From an uncultured delta proteobacterium (lineage in GTDB: Bacteria; Bdellovibrionota_C; UBA2361; OMII01), in contig CAIVDM010000109.1 of NCBI GenBank assembly GCA_903904735.1, positions 1 through 64,000 of the forward strand: a DNA stretch of 64,000 nucleotides, written 5' to 3'. Below are positions 17,064 to 26,600 of this stretch, in pieces (within the stretch, counting starts at the first letter, position 1; each line of letters starts with the position of its first letter). A model generated the notes under the pieces. That model worked only from the letters and a program-made list of their open reading frames with translations, had not been told where the DNA came from and did no database searches. Position numbers and translations under genes: made by a program.

Positions 17064-17633
17064 ATGCTGGAACACTTTTACCAGACAATCGAAGGTTGGT
17101 TTGATTTCGAGGCGGTGTACAGTGAGATGGTGCGTCGCGCCGGTTTTATCGCGCACTTCGTGGAAGTTGGGGCGTTCAAGGGAAAGAGTACCGCGTTTAT
17201 GGCGGTAGAGATCGCTAACTGCAAAAAAGCGATTCGCTTCGACGTCGTGGATACCTGGCAAGGATCGTTAGAGCATCAAAAAGGCGAGTTCTCAGAGGAC
17301 CCGTCAGTGGTGGCCAATCGTTTGTTTGAGGATTTCACGCGAAATACGAGTTCGGTCGCCGATTTCATACGCCCGGTGCGTATGACAAGTCTGGAGGCCT
17401 CGCGACTCTATCCGGACAAGTCGCTTGACTTCGTGTTCATCGACGCGAGCCACGACTATGAGAATGTCAAAGCGGATATTTTGGCGTGGAAACCGAAGAT
17501 TAAACCGGGCGGCTACCTTGGGGGCCACGACCTACACGCGGTTTTCCCAGGAGTGGAGCATGCCGTAAGGGAGATCTTTGCCGTCTTTGATATCGTTGGG
17601 TGCAGCTGGCTTGTTCGGGTTGACGCTGCCTAG
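17064..17633 (+). CDS. Class I SAM-dependent methyltransferase (Methyltransf_24 type)
   Basis: About 189 residues with a Rossmann methyltransferase fold. FVEVGAFKGKSTAFMAVEI is the cofactor loop, FDVVDTWQG the acidic ribose-binding strand, LDFVFIDASHDYENVKADI the central DASHxY motif and KPGGYLGGHDL the post-motif. This subfamily is common in polysaccharide and glycoprotein modification clusters, where it methylates sugars. I chose the ATG at 17064, directly after the sigma factor stop; a GTG at 17043 would overlap that gene. It is the first gene of the glycosylation locus, and translational coupling to the sigma factor gene is likely. Confidence 0.82.
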   Translation: MLEHFYQTIEGWFDFEAVYSEMVRRAGFIAHFVEVGAFKGKSTAFMAVEIANCKKAIRFDVVDTWQGSLEHQKGEFSEDPSVVANRLFEDFTRNTSSVADFIRPVRMTSLEASRLYPDKSLDFVFIDASHDYENVKADILAWKPKIKPGGYLGGHDLHAVFPGVEHAVREIFAVFDIVGCSWLVRVDAA

Positions 17634-17697
17634 GTATGTCAGGTAATTCTAGGTGGTTATCCCTGCCACGTCCTCAGCAGCGATAGGTAATACCGCA

Positions 17698-17703
17698 TAT
17701 AAT
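17698..17703 (+). promoter_or_regulatory. Possible -10 box before the GT9-methyltransferase gene
   Basis: A perfect TATAAT lies 31 bases before the GTG at 17735, but no good -35 box stands 16-18 bases further up. It could serve an activated promoter for the rightward glycosylation genes. Confidence 0.3.
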
Positions 17704-17734
17704 ATAGTCAGGTGCCTGCCAGACGGGCTTCTAG

Positions 17735-19507
17735 GTGAAACCCCTAAAGCCATGCGTGTATCTAGCCGACCATAAAAGCACGGTCATAAAGGTGTTCCCC
17801 GACCGCGCAGTGCGCGCTGTAAGGGCTAACACTGACAACGCTTTTTGGTCGTACCTAACACCCATGGCAGAGATTCTTACGAAGCGCCGAAAGCTCCTTT
17901 TGATCAACCTGCTCTCGCCAGGAGATATCGTCATGCTTACCGCGGCGGTGAGAGACCTCCATCGCGCACACCCGGGTATGTTTCTCACTGACGTATACAC
18001 ATCAGTGGGGGAGATTTGGGAGAATAATCCGCACATCACGAAGCTGCCTTACCGAGTTGAGCGCTTGGGTGATCAAACGGAGCCGGAGAATGCCAATGAA
18101 CGCCTCGTCCCGAGTCGTAACCTGAAATTCATCGTGGAGGACCCCGAAATCGAGATCCTCGACTGTGGCTACGACGGGGAATTCCCGGGATCTATTAATC
18201 GGAGCAACCAGAACTCGTACCATTTCATTCACGGATACGCGCAAGACCTAGAGCGCAAGCTCGGTGTGTCCATACCGGTAACTGAGTTCAGGGGCGATAT
18301 CTACATCTCTGAACAGGAAAAGGCGTGGGTCAGTCAGGTTCAAGAGATCGGTATCAACGAGAACTTCTGGCTCGTATTCGCTGGCGGCAAATATGACTTC
18401 ACCGCAAAGTGGTGGAATCCCGCTAGCTACCAAGAGGTGATCAATCGTTTTCGAGGAAAGATAACGTTCGTGCAGTGTGGTGATCCGCAGCACTTTCATC
18501 CTCCCCTTGAAGGGGTCGTAAACCTGATCGGAAAGACGAACGCGCGACAGCTCATTCGACTCGTCTACCACTCAAGTGGTGTTTTGTGTCCCGTGACATT
18601 CGCGATGCATCTAGCGGCGGCGGTCCCGACACGCACCATGGATGTTTTTGGCCGTGCGGTGCCACCTGTCCGACCGTGCGTTGTCTTAGGAGGGGGGCGA
18701 GAGGCGTATCACTGGGAAGCGTATCCGCACCACCAGTACATACACACCGTCGGGGCGCTCTCATGCTGCGCGACCGGTGGTTGCTGGAAGAGCCGTTGTC
18801 AAAAAATGAACGATAACGATCTGAAAGACGAGAACACGTGCGCTAATCCAGTTCAGGTTTCCGAGAACCTGCAAATTGGAAAGTGTCAGACGATGATCAC
18901 GCCGGAAATGGTAAGCGAGCGCGTCTCTATGTATTACGAGGGCGGGCAGCTCTTCTACGATGACGTGTCGCCGAGCGCCGTTCGGGCTGACTCTCCCAAG
19001 CGACAAGCCGCGCGTGTCGCGCAGTATTTAGTCGAGCGTTTTCGGCCAACGCTGATGCTCGATATTGGATGTCACCGCCCCGAGATGCTCGCCTCGGTGC
19101 TAACGAGTGGCGTTGATGTCTATGGGCTCCGAGAAGACACGAAATTCATCTTCCTCGACGATGAGTTTCCTCACGCGAGGGTGTCTCTTTTCGATCTTGG
19201 CGTTGATTACTGGAAGAGTCCGACTAAGTTTGATCTGATTTGGACCACGAGCGCCATGGATCATGTGGATCGCTCCGCGGAGCATCTACTTGATACTGTC
19301 ACGTGCAATCTCAAGCGGGGCGGGTTTCTTGTTCTCGCCCCGCCGCCTGACAAGGAGAGAGCGTCATCAACATGGTCGGAGCTTTGGCGGGAGAGACTGG
19401 AGCGAACTGGGTTTGAGCTCTTGAACGAGGAGACAGAGAAAATACGCCGTTTAACGCATCGAGTGGGACAGGCTGGCACTGAGCTAGTATTTCGTCGATC
19501 GGCATAG
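17735..19507 (+). CDS. GT9 (heptosyltransferase-like) fused to a SAM methyltransferase
   Basis: A two-domain protein of up to 590 residues. The first part (about 50-360) resembles family 9 glycosyltransferases: LLLINLLSPGDIVMLTAAVR is the N-terminal acceptor loop, and GKTNARQLIRLVYHSSGV with PVTFAMHLAAAVP the nucleotide-sugar site. It ends in a Cys motif, SCCATGGCWKSRC, shared with the paralogue at 21718. The second part (about 425-590) is a class I methyltransferase with LMLDIGCHRPEML and FDLIWTTSAMDHV. The true start may be ATG 17864, matching the paralogue's N-terminus; neither start has a strong ribosome site. It probably transfers a sugar and methylates it or a neighbouring residue. Confidence 0.8.
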   Translation: MKPLKPCVYLADHKSTVIKVFPDRAVRAVRANTDNAFWSYLTPMAEILTKRRKLLLINLLSPGDIVMLTAAVRDLHRAHPGMFLTDVYTSVGEIWENNPHITKLPYRVERLGDQTEPENANERLVPSRNLKFIVEDPEIEILDCGYDGEFPGSINRSNQNSYHFIHGYAQDLERKLGVSIPVTEFRGDIYISEQEKAWVSQVQEIGINENFWLVFAGGKYDFTAKWWNPASYQEVINRFRGKITFVQCGDPQHFHPPLEGVVNLIGKTNARQLIRLVYHSSGVLCPVTFAMHLAAAVPTRTMDVFGRAVPPVRPCVVLGGGREAYHWEAYPHHQYIHTVGALSCCATGGCWKSRCQKMNDNDLKDENTCANPVQVSENLQIGKCQTMITPEMVSERVSMYYEGGQLFYDDVSPSAVRADSPKRQAARVAQYLVERFRPTLMLDIGCHRPEMLASVLTSGVDVYGLREDTKFIFLDDEFPHARVSLFDLGVDYWKSPTKFDLIWTTSAMDHVDRSAEHLLDTVTCNLKRGGFLVLAPPPDKERASSTWSELWRERLERTGFELLNEETEKIRRLTHRVGQAGTELVFRRSA

Positions 19508-19518
19508 AGGAAGCGCCC

Positions 19519-21705
19519 GTGGACTATCAAGCATCAGATGTGATTGCGACATACGCGAGGGCGGTGGAGTTGTATGACTCCAATCGACTCGGTGAGGCGA
19601 GGGAGCTCTTTGAGGTGATAGTGGCGAGAGAGCCGGAGAACACCGCCGCGCTTGTCGGGCTAGGCATGACGTGCTGGAGGGGTGAGGCGTTCCATGAGGC
19701 GAGACGTTTTCTCGATCAGGTGTTGCTTCTAAAGCCCGCCGATGAGGGGGCGATTCGAGGACTTTGTCTGACGTTACTGAGTTTAGGAGAGCATGCTGAT
19801 GCGGAGACTCTTATCAATCAGTCAACTTCGCCCGAGAGGTGGTCGCACCAAACAAAGCTAGCGGCGGGGCTTGTAAAGCAGGGACTTCGCAAGTGGCGTG
19901 AGGCAGTGTGGTGGTACGAAAGCGCGTTGACGACAGCGCCCCGTTACGCCGAGGCGCTCAATAACCTGGGAGTCGCGCTTCAAGAGTTGGGTGATAACGC
20001 CTCGGCACGCGAGAAATTTGTCGCGGCGATTATGGCCAATCCGAGCGGCACGGACGCGTATCGCAACTTGGCGTTGGTAGCGCACCGTGAGGGACAATCG
20101 AACGACGCAATTATCCTGCTCCGCAGAGCGCTTCAAAACGCCCCTGGGAGCCCACTTCTATGGAATGACCTGGGGAAAATATATCAAGCCCGTGGTGATA
20201 CTGCACAAGCGATAACCGCCTTTGAGGAGAGCGCTCGTCTCGATCCGAAATCGGTCGAGCCTCTGTCAAATCTCTCGCTTCTGATGTATCACGAAGGTTA
20301 CGCGGAGCGCGCTCGCGCGTTCTGCGATCGCTTGATAGCGATGCGCCCTCCGAACATGGGCGCGCGATTTCGCAAAGCGCTCACGCTTCCGGCGATAATG
20401 GCGAGCCATGACGCGATCGCCGAGACCAGGGAGAGGTTCGCCCGTGAGCTGGATGAGTTGGAGGATGCGCGGGGCGTTATTCACGATCCTCTGCGCGAGG
20501 TGAATGTGTCAAACTTCTACCTCGCCTATCACGGCTACAACGAACGAGACCTCCAAGCTCGGCTAGCGGGGTTGTTTCGGGCGAAGACCCCGACGCTAAG
20601 CTATGTCGCGCCCCATATAGGGCGTGCCAGAAGCGGAAAGATTCGAGTGGGTGTGTGTAGCCGTCACTGGGGGGCGCACACAATTGGAGTCCTATTCGCC
20701 GAGCTGTTCGCTCGCCTTGATCCGAGAGAGTTTGAGGTGACCTGTTTTCATACCGCGAGCGATCCCGCCGCCGTTTCAGGAGAGTTTAAGGAGTACGGTC
20801 ACCAGATGGCGCAGCTCCCCCTGGACCTTCAAGGGGCAAGAGCGTCGATAGCGAAGTGTGAGCTTGACGCGCTCGTTTATCCCGACATCGGAATGGAGCC
20901 CTTTACCTACTTTCTTGCCTTTTCACGACTTGCGTCCACGCAGGTAGTGATGTGGGGACATCCTCTCACGACAGGCATTCCCACGATTGATTGTTTCCTC
21001 TCCGCGCGGGACCTAGAGATAAATGGCGCGGAGAGTCACTATACAGAAAGGCTCGTGAAGTTTGAACATCTTAATACGTATTATCGAAGGCCTGTGGTGG
21101 ACGCGCGTTATAATCGAGGATACTTCGGTCTTCAGCCACACCGCACGCTTTATGTCTGCCCGCAAACGCTATTCAAGCTACATCCTGATTTTGACCAAAC
21201 GCTACACGACATCCTTGCTAGAGATCCTAGTGGTGACCTCATTCTGCTGGAAGGAAATCATGTCGGTCACACAGAGATGCTACGCCAGCGACTTGAGAAG
21301 ACGCTCCCTGAGTTCGTTGGGCGAGTGAGGTTCCTCCGGCGATTATCCCACGCGGAGTATTTGGGTCTGCTCGCCGTGACGGATGTGATGCTTGACCCCC
21401 CTCATTTTGGTGGAGGGAGTACATCACTTCAAGCGCTCTCTTTTGGGACTCCAATAGTGACGACTCCAAGCCAGTTCGCGCGCGGAAGAATCACCGCCGC
21501 CTGCTACAAGGCGATCGATAGTCAGGAGCTTGTCGCGAAAGATTCATCTCATTATGTTGAGCTCGCGGGCGCGCTCGGCGCTGATCCTGGCTTGCGCGCG
21601 AGACTTCGAGCCGAGTTCACGAGTAGGAGCGCGGCTCTTTACCAGAACGAGGCTACAGTGATTGAGCTCGCTGATTTTCTGCGGGCTGAGACGAGGGCGG
21701 GCTAG
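19519..21705 (+). CDS. TPR-containing O-GlcNAc transferase-like glycosyltransferase (GT41)
   Basis: A 728-residue protein. About eight tetratricopeptide repeats fill residues 5-270, for example YAEALNNLGVALQELGDNA and SPLLWNDLGKIYQARGDTA. From about 370 the SPINDLY/OGT-type catalytic part follows: VYPDIGMEPFTYFLAF, WGHPLTTGIPTIDCFLS, and DPPHFGGGSTSLQALSFGTPIV, the nucleotide-sugar binding C-terminal half. Family enzymes glycosylate Ser/Thr (OGT) or Asn (HMW1C) of proteins in the cytoplasm, with TPRs gripping the substrate. It follows the GT9-methyltransferase gene by 11 bases and precedes the second GT9 by 12, so the three form an operon. A likely target is the giant Ser-rich protein at 23676-33536 (inference). 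Confidence 0.9.
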   Translation: MDYQASDVIATYARAVELYDSNRLGEARELFEVIVAREPENTAALVGLGMTCWRGEAFHEARRFLDQVLLLKPADEGAIRGLCLTLLSLGEHADAETLINQSTSPERWSHQTKLAAGLVKQGLRKWREAVWWYESALTTAPRYAEALNNLGVALQELGDNASAREKFVAAIMANPSGTDAYRNLALVAHREGQSNDAIILLRRALQNAPGSPLLWNDLGKIYQARGDTAQAITAFEESARLDPKSVEPLSNLSLLMYHEGYAERARAFCDRLIAMRPPNMGARFRKALTLPAIMASHDAIAETRERFARELDELEDARGVIHDPLREVNVSNFYLAYHGYNERDLQARLAGLFRAKTPTLSYVAPHIGRARSGKIRVGVCSRHWGAHTIGVLFAELFARLDPREFEVTCFHTASDPAAVSGEFKEYGHQMAQLPLDLQGARASIAKCELDALVYPDIGMEPFTYFLAFSRLASTQVVMWGHPLTTGIPTIDCFLSARDLEINGAESHYTERLVKFEHLNTYYRRPVVDARYNRGYFGLQPHRTLYVCPQTLFKLHPDFDQTLHDILARDPSGDLILLEGNHVGHTEMLRQRLEKTLPEFVGRVRFLRRLSHAEYLGLLAVTDVMLDPPHFGGGSTSLQALSFGTPIVTTPSQFARGRITAACYKAIDSQELVAKDSSHYVELAGALGADPGLRARLRAEFTSRSAALYQNEATVIELADFLRAETRAG

Positions 21706-21717
21706 GGCAGAATCGAT

Positions 21718-22845
21718 ATGTCACCACGGAAATTACTACTCGTGAATCATGATGGATTGAGCGACACGCTTCTGTTGACCGCGCTTGTCCGGGATTTTCA
21801 GCGCGCGACAGGTGGGGAGTTTCTCGTCGATGTTCATACCGAGGGTATGCCGCTCTGGCTCTATAACCAGCATATTTCAAGACTCGATTGGAGACCCGTC
21901 AGCTATGATGGCGTAACGCCTCTAGAGCCACATGAGTACGCCGTCCCCGAGAGGAAATTGAAGTTGGTCTGCTATGACTCAGAGATTCAAGTCGTCGAGC
22001 TCTCAAAGTCGGGACACTTCGCGGCTTCCGACTCACTCAGCCACATAAACGCCTACCACGCCATTCACAGTTTCGCGCACGATATAAGTCAGAAGCTGGG
22101 ACTCAACGCCGTGGTGCCGATCGGTGAACAGCGGGGCGATATAATCTTGAGTGATATTGAGCGAGGGTGGGTCTCTCAAGTTGAGGAACTCGGGGTGCCG
22201 CATATGTTCTGGATCGTGTCGACGGGCGGTCCATACGAACGTAGCGCCATGTGGTGGGATCCCGTCCGATACCAACGAGTTGTCGATGAGTTTCAGGGCA
22301 AGATCACGTTCGTGCAAGTTGGTCTAGCTAATGAGCATCATCCAAGGTTGCGAGGTGCGATTGATCTTGTGGGCAAGACGGATTTGAGGCAGTTGGTCAG
22401 GTTGATGTACCACGCTGGTGGATATCTCGGTCCGGCGAACTTCCTCATGCACTTAGCTTGCTCGGTTCCAATACGTCCCTTTGACCGAAATATGCGTCGT
22501 CGACCCCCGAAGCGGGCTGCCGTCATCGTCGCCGGCGGAAGAGAGCCATCGCAGTGGATAGCCTATGAAGGGCACCAAGTTGTTCATACAAATGGAATGC
22601 TCCCTTGCTGCGCGATTGGGGGGTGTGGAAAAACGCGATGTGAAGAGCTCCGGCCGCTCGAATCTCATCCTGAGACGCTCTGTTCTATGCCAGTGTCCAT
22701 CTCTCGAGGTGTTGTCACGCCGAGGTGTCTCGATATTATCACGCCCCGCATGGTTATAGACCGAATCCGATTTTATTATGATGGGGGAGCGTATTCCTAT
22801 GATGACGCCTCCGAGTTGACAGGGGCGACAAAGCCGGCTGAATGA
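21718..22845 (+). CDS. GT9 (heptosyltransferase-like) glycosyltransferase
   Basis: A 375-residue paralogue of the N-terminal part of the protein at 17735. Shared features are the start KLLLVNHDGLSDTLLLTALV, ERGWVSQVEELGVPHMFWIV, WWDPVRYQ, GKTDLRQLVRLMYHAGG and the Cys motif PCCAIGGCGKTRCEEL with a further CSMPV. GT9 enzymes transfer heptose or related sugars from nucleotide donors, usually in the cytoplasm. It lacks the methyltransferase extension. It ends the rightward operon and converges on the methyltransferase at 22889. Confidence 0.85.
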   Translation: MSPRKLLLVNHDGLSDTLLLTALVRDFQRATGGEFLVDVHTEGMPLWLYNQHISRLDWRPVSYDGVTPLEPHEYAVPERKLKLVCYDSEIQVVELSKSGHFAASDSLSHINAYHAIHSFAHDISQKLGLNAVVPIGEQRGDIILSDIERGWVSQVEELGVPHMFWIVSTGGPYERSAMWWDPVRYQRVVDEFQGKITFVQVGLANEHHPRLRGAIDLVGKTDLRQLVRLMYHAGGYLGPANFLMHLACSVPIRPFDRNMRRRPPKRAAVIVAGGREPSQWIAYEGHQVVHTNGMLPCCAIGGCGKTRCEELRPLESHPETLCSMPVSISRGVVTPRCLDIITPRMVIDRIRFYYDGGAYSYDDASELTGATKPAE

Positions 22846-22888
22846 CTCGTGGACTCGAAGCGGTGTTCTGGTCCTCGGAACGAACCAG

Positions 22889-23617
22889 CTAGCGCAAAGG
22901 CTTTAGATCGAAATAGGGCTGTGTTATCGCGCGTGGAGTGTGCACGGTTGCCGGATGCGCGAGTCCGTAGAGACCCTCCACAGTAGGACGAGTCCTGCCG
23001 TCGAACCCTAGAATCATCTTTCGAAGCACTTCATTTCGATCTAGGGTCTCCTTGTCGAAAAGGTCCTCCTTAACCATAAAGAGCTTGTCGACCTCAGCGA
23101 AGACATTTACCCCGAGAAAGCGGTCGTCAAAAAAGCTCTTCTCGTCCCAGCGAACCGACATTCTGCTGTCCGAGGACCAGTGCACAAATATTCCGTCCGG
23201 TTTAAGGCGGTAGTGAATCCGAGATATCGCCTCTCGAAGCTCAATCGCTGGGACGTGCTGAAGCACATACACAGAATAGACGAGATCAAACTGCCCTTCG
23301 AGCTCGTGTGGAAAGCAGGCTGAGAAGCGCGCGCTGTCCACGAACTCCTGGGCGTGACGCAGCTGCACTGCCGAGGCGTCGACGCCCACCACGATCACGT
23401 CATCTCTTTGATTGAGGATCTCCTTGGCGAGTCTCCCAACGCCGCATCCATAGTCTAGGATGCGCGCGCCTCTCTGCGGCGCTCGTCGCAGGATCGCCGT
23501 CGCGAAGTCGGGAGTCTCCTTGAGCCAACGCTCCTCAAAGGACACTCCATTGCAATCACCTACCACGCTCTCGCATGCCTGCCGAAACGCTCGCTCATTG
23601 AAAAGATTGTGTTCCAT
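22889..23617 (-). CDS. Class I SAM-dependent methyltransferase
   Basis: A 242-residue protein with a canonical methyltransferase core. ARILDYGCGVGRLAKEIL is motif I, VIVVGVDASAVQLRHA the ribose-binding strand, FDLVYSVYVLQHVP motif II and LKPDGIFVHW the post-motif. No membrane segment. A good ribosome site, GGAGAGGAAAG, precedes the ATG at 23617. It lies 58 bases downstream of the giant gene on the same strand, so it may be co-transcribed with it and could methylate its sugars or the protein itself. The acceptor cannot be named. Confidence 0.87.
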   Translation of the reverse strand: MEHNLFNERAFRQACESVVGDCNGVSFEERWLKETPDFATAILRRAPQRGARILDYGCGVGRLAKEILNQRDDVIVVGVDASAVQLRHAQEFVDSARFSACFPHELEGQFDLVYSVYVLQHVPAIELREAISRIHYRLKPDGIFVHWSSDSRMSVRWDEKSFFDDRFLGVNVFAEVDKLFMVKEDLFDKETLDRNEVLRKMILGFDGRTRPTVEGLYGLAHPATVHTPRAITQPYFDLKPLR

Positions 23618-23675
23618 CTTGGACTTTCCTCTCCGCTATCTTATCCCGTTCATCGTCACTCGGACAGGGATATCA

Positions 23676-26600
23676 TTATGCCTTAAACGAAGTGCCTCTC
23701 GTCGCTTGAGCGTTTGTGCTCAACGACGAGCCGGAGGAGGCGCCAAGACCAAATGTCTCCCCGAGTAGACTGCCCACACGAGTCGCCTGAAGGCCTCCCA
23801 GGGCTCCCAGCGTCTCCTCCAGTGAGCCAAGAAGTCGACGGCGTATGCTTTCAGCAGAGTCCTCGGCTGTAGTGAGGTCCCGAAGCCTCGTCAGTCCACT
23901 CGACAGATCGGTTCGCGCTATTGCCACTCTCGTCTCGGCCAGCGCTTCGACGCCCTGGGAATTTGTCTGCAAGATCTGCTCTAGCCCACTAAGCTCACGA
24001 AGTCGTTCGGCCACCCGAAGATTCGATAGACTGCTATTCTGCTCGTCCGAGTAGTCGAGATCGAGACCTGTCGTATAACGAGTAATAAAATCATCTGCAG
24101 TGGACGGTGTCGGTGTCGGCAGTAACGATGACTCTCGAGAGCCTATACTGCTAAGAGCCGCCTGGATGAGATCGTTGTACGCGCCAATTCTACTTGATGC
24201 TGCCGATTCTCGGTTCTCGGCCTCAAAGAGGAGGAGATCGACGCTAGAGGACGATGACGAGATGCTACGTGATGAGGTCTGGCTAACTGAGATACTCGAG
24301 TTCACGAATGAGAGCGAGTTGTCGATGGACGACGAGGAAACCGATAAGCTAAGTGATGAGGTTCGATTAGTCGCGATAACTGAATTGGTGACATTGAGCG
24401 CCACATCAACGCTGCTCGACGAGGACGATAGGCTGAGAGAGGAGGCGATATTGGTCGATATGCTAGCGTTAACAGAGTTGAGCGAGTTGTCGACACTCGA
24501 TGAAGACGTTGACATCGCGTTCGAGCTGGTGTTGATCGCGGCGAGAGCGAAGTCAAGACTGCTCGACGAGTTCGAGAGGCTTAGGCTCGATATCTGGTTC
24601 GCCGAGATGCTCGCGTTCAACGAATTAAGTGAGTTGTCCACGCTTGATGAGGATGTTGAGACGAGATTCGAGCTCGCGTTAACCGCCCCCAGGGCCGCGT
24701 CAAGGCTCGATGATGACTGAGAGAGGCTCAACGAGGATGTGAGATTCGTGGCTATGCTCGCGTTAACTGAGTTGAGTGAGTTGTCAACACTCGACGATGA
24801 ATTTGAGACCGCCAGTGAACTTGCGTTAATCGCCAAGAGCGCCACATCGATGCTCGAGGATGAATTCGATAGGCTAAGACTCGATACCTGATTTGTTGAG
24901 ATGCTCGCGTTTACTGAATTGAGTGAGTTATCAACACTCGAGGAAGAATTAGAGATCGAGTTTGAGCTGGTGTTAATAGCCCCTAATAGTTGATCGACGC
25001 TTGATGACGATACTGAGAGCGAAAGCGAGCTTGCGAGATTAGTCGATATGCTCGCGTTGACGGAATTTAGTGAGGCGTCGATGCTCGAGGACGAGAAAGA
25101 AAGATTTACTGAACTCGCGTTAATAACGCCGAGGGCGCTATCGATACTGCTGGATGACGAGGAGAGACTTATTGATGACGTCTGATTCGTCGAGATGCTC
25201 GCGTTTGTGACGTTAAGTGCCGCGTCGACACTCTGTGAGGATGAGGAGACGCTATTTGAGCTGGTATTCATAGCGCCGAGCGCCACATCGAGGCTCGAGG
25301 AGGAGTTGGAGAGGCTTACGCTCGAAATCTGATTGGTCGCGATGCTGGCATTGACTGAATTAAGCGAGAGATCGACGCTCGATGATGATGTTGAGACGCT
25401 ATTGGAACTTGCGTTAGTCGCCGAGAGCGCGGAGTCGACGCTGGATGAGGAGTTCGACAGGCTTACGCTCGATACCTGATTCGTCGATATGTTTGCGTTG
25501 GTGACAGTAAGTGCGGAGTCGACGCTCGCTGATGACTGAGAGAGTGTGTTGGAGGTGGTGTTGATTGCCCCGAGCAGGGCGTCGACACTTGAGGATGAGT
25601 TTGAGAGGCTCAAGCTTGATGTCTGATTTGTGGCGATCATTCCATTCGTTGTCGCAAGAGCCGCGTCCACGCTTGAGGATGATGACGAGAGGGATAGTGA
25701 GGATGTATTGGCCGCACTGAGGGCGGCATCTACACTTGAGGAAGAGAGAGAGAGGGTAACGCTAGACCCCTGATTTGTTGAGATATTGGCATTCGCTGTG
25801 ATGAGCGCTCCATCAACACTGGAAGAAGACTGGGAGATCGAGTTCGAGCTCGCGTTGAGTGTCGCAAGTGCCGCATCGACACTTGACGAGGAGCTCGACA
25901 ACGAGAGGCTCGATGTCTGATTTGCCGCGATGCTAAGATTCGCGACGTTCAAAGCGGCATCGACACTTGATGAGGACGTCGAAACACTCAGTGAGCTTGC
26001 GTTAGTGGTAGCCAGAGCGGTGTCGAGGCTCGTCGATGAAGTTGAAAGGCTTATTGAAGATGCTTGGTTGATTGAGATGTTCGCGTTCGCCAACGCTAAA
26101 GCCGCGTCCATGCTTGAGGAAGAGGATGATAGGCTCAACGAGCTTGTGTTGAGGGCCGCGAGTGTTCCGTCAACGCTTGAGGAGGAGTACGACAGGCTAA
26201 AGCTAGAGACCTGATTTGCGGTGATACTAGCGTTAACAATACCCAGAGCCGCATCAGCGCTGCTTGAAGAGGTTGATACCTGCAGGGAGCTCGTGTTGAT
26301 CGCAGCTAGCCCCGCATCGAGGCTCGATGAGGAGTTCGAGAGAGAAAGGGATGATGTGATATTTGTGGTGATCGACGCATTGACGGCATTAAGGGAGGCG
26401 TCGATGCTCGATGAGGATTGGGATAGGCTATTAGAACTGCCGTTTATAGTACCAAGGAGCGCGTCAACACTCGATGAGGAAGATGAGAGGCTCAGTGAAG
26501 ACGTCTGCAGAGATGAGATTGAGGTATTAACTACGGTCAGTGCGGCGTCAACGCTGCTGGAGCTCGATGATAGCGAGAGGCTCGATGTTCGGTTGGTCGA

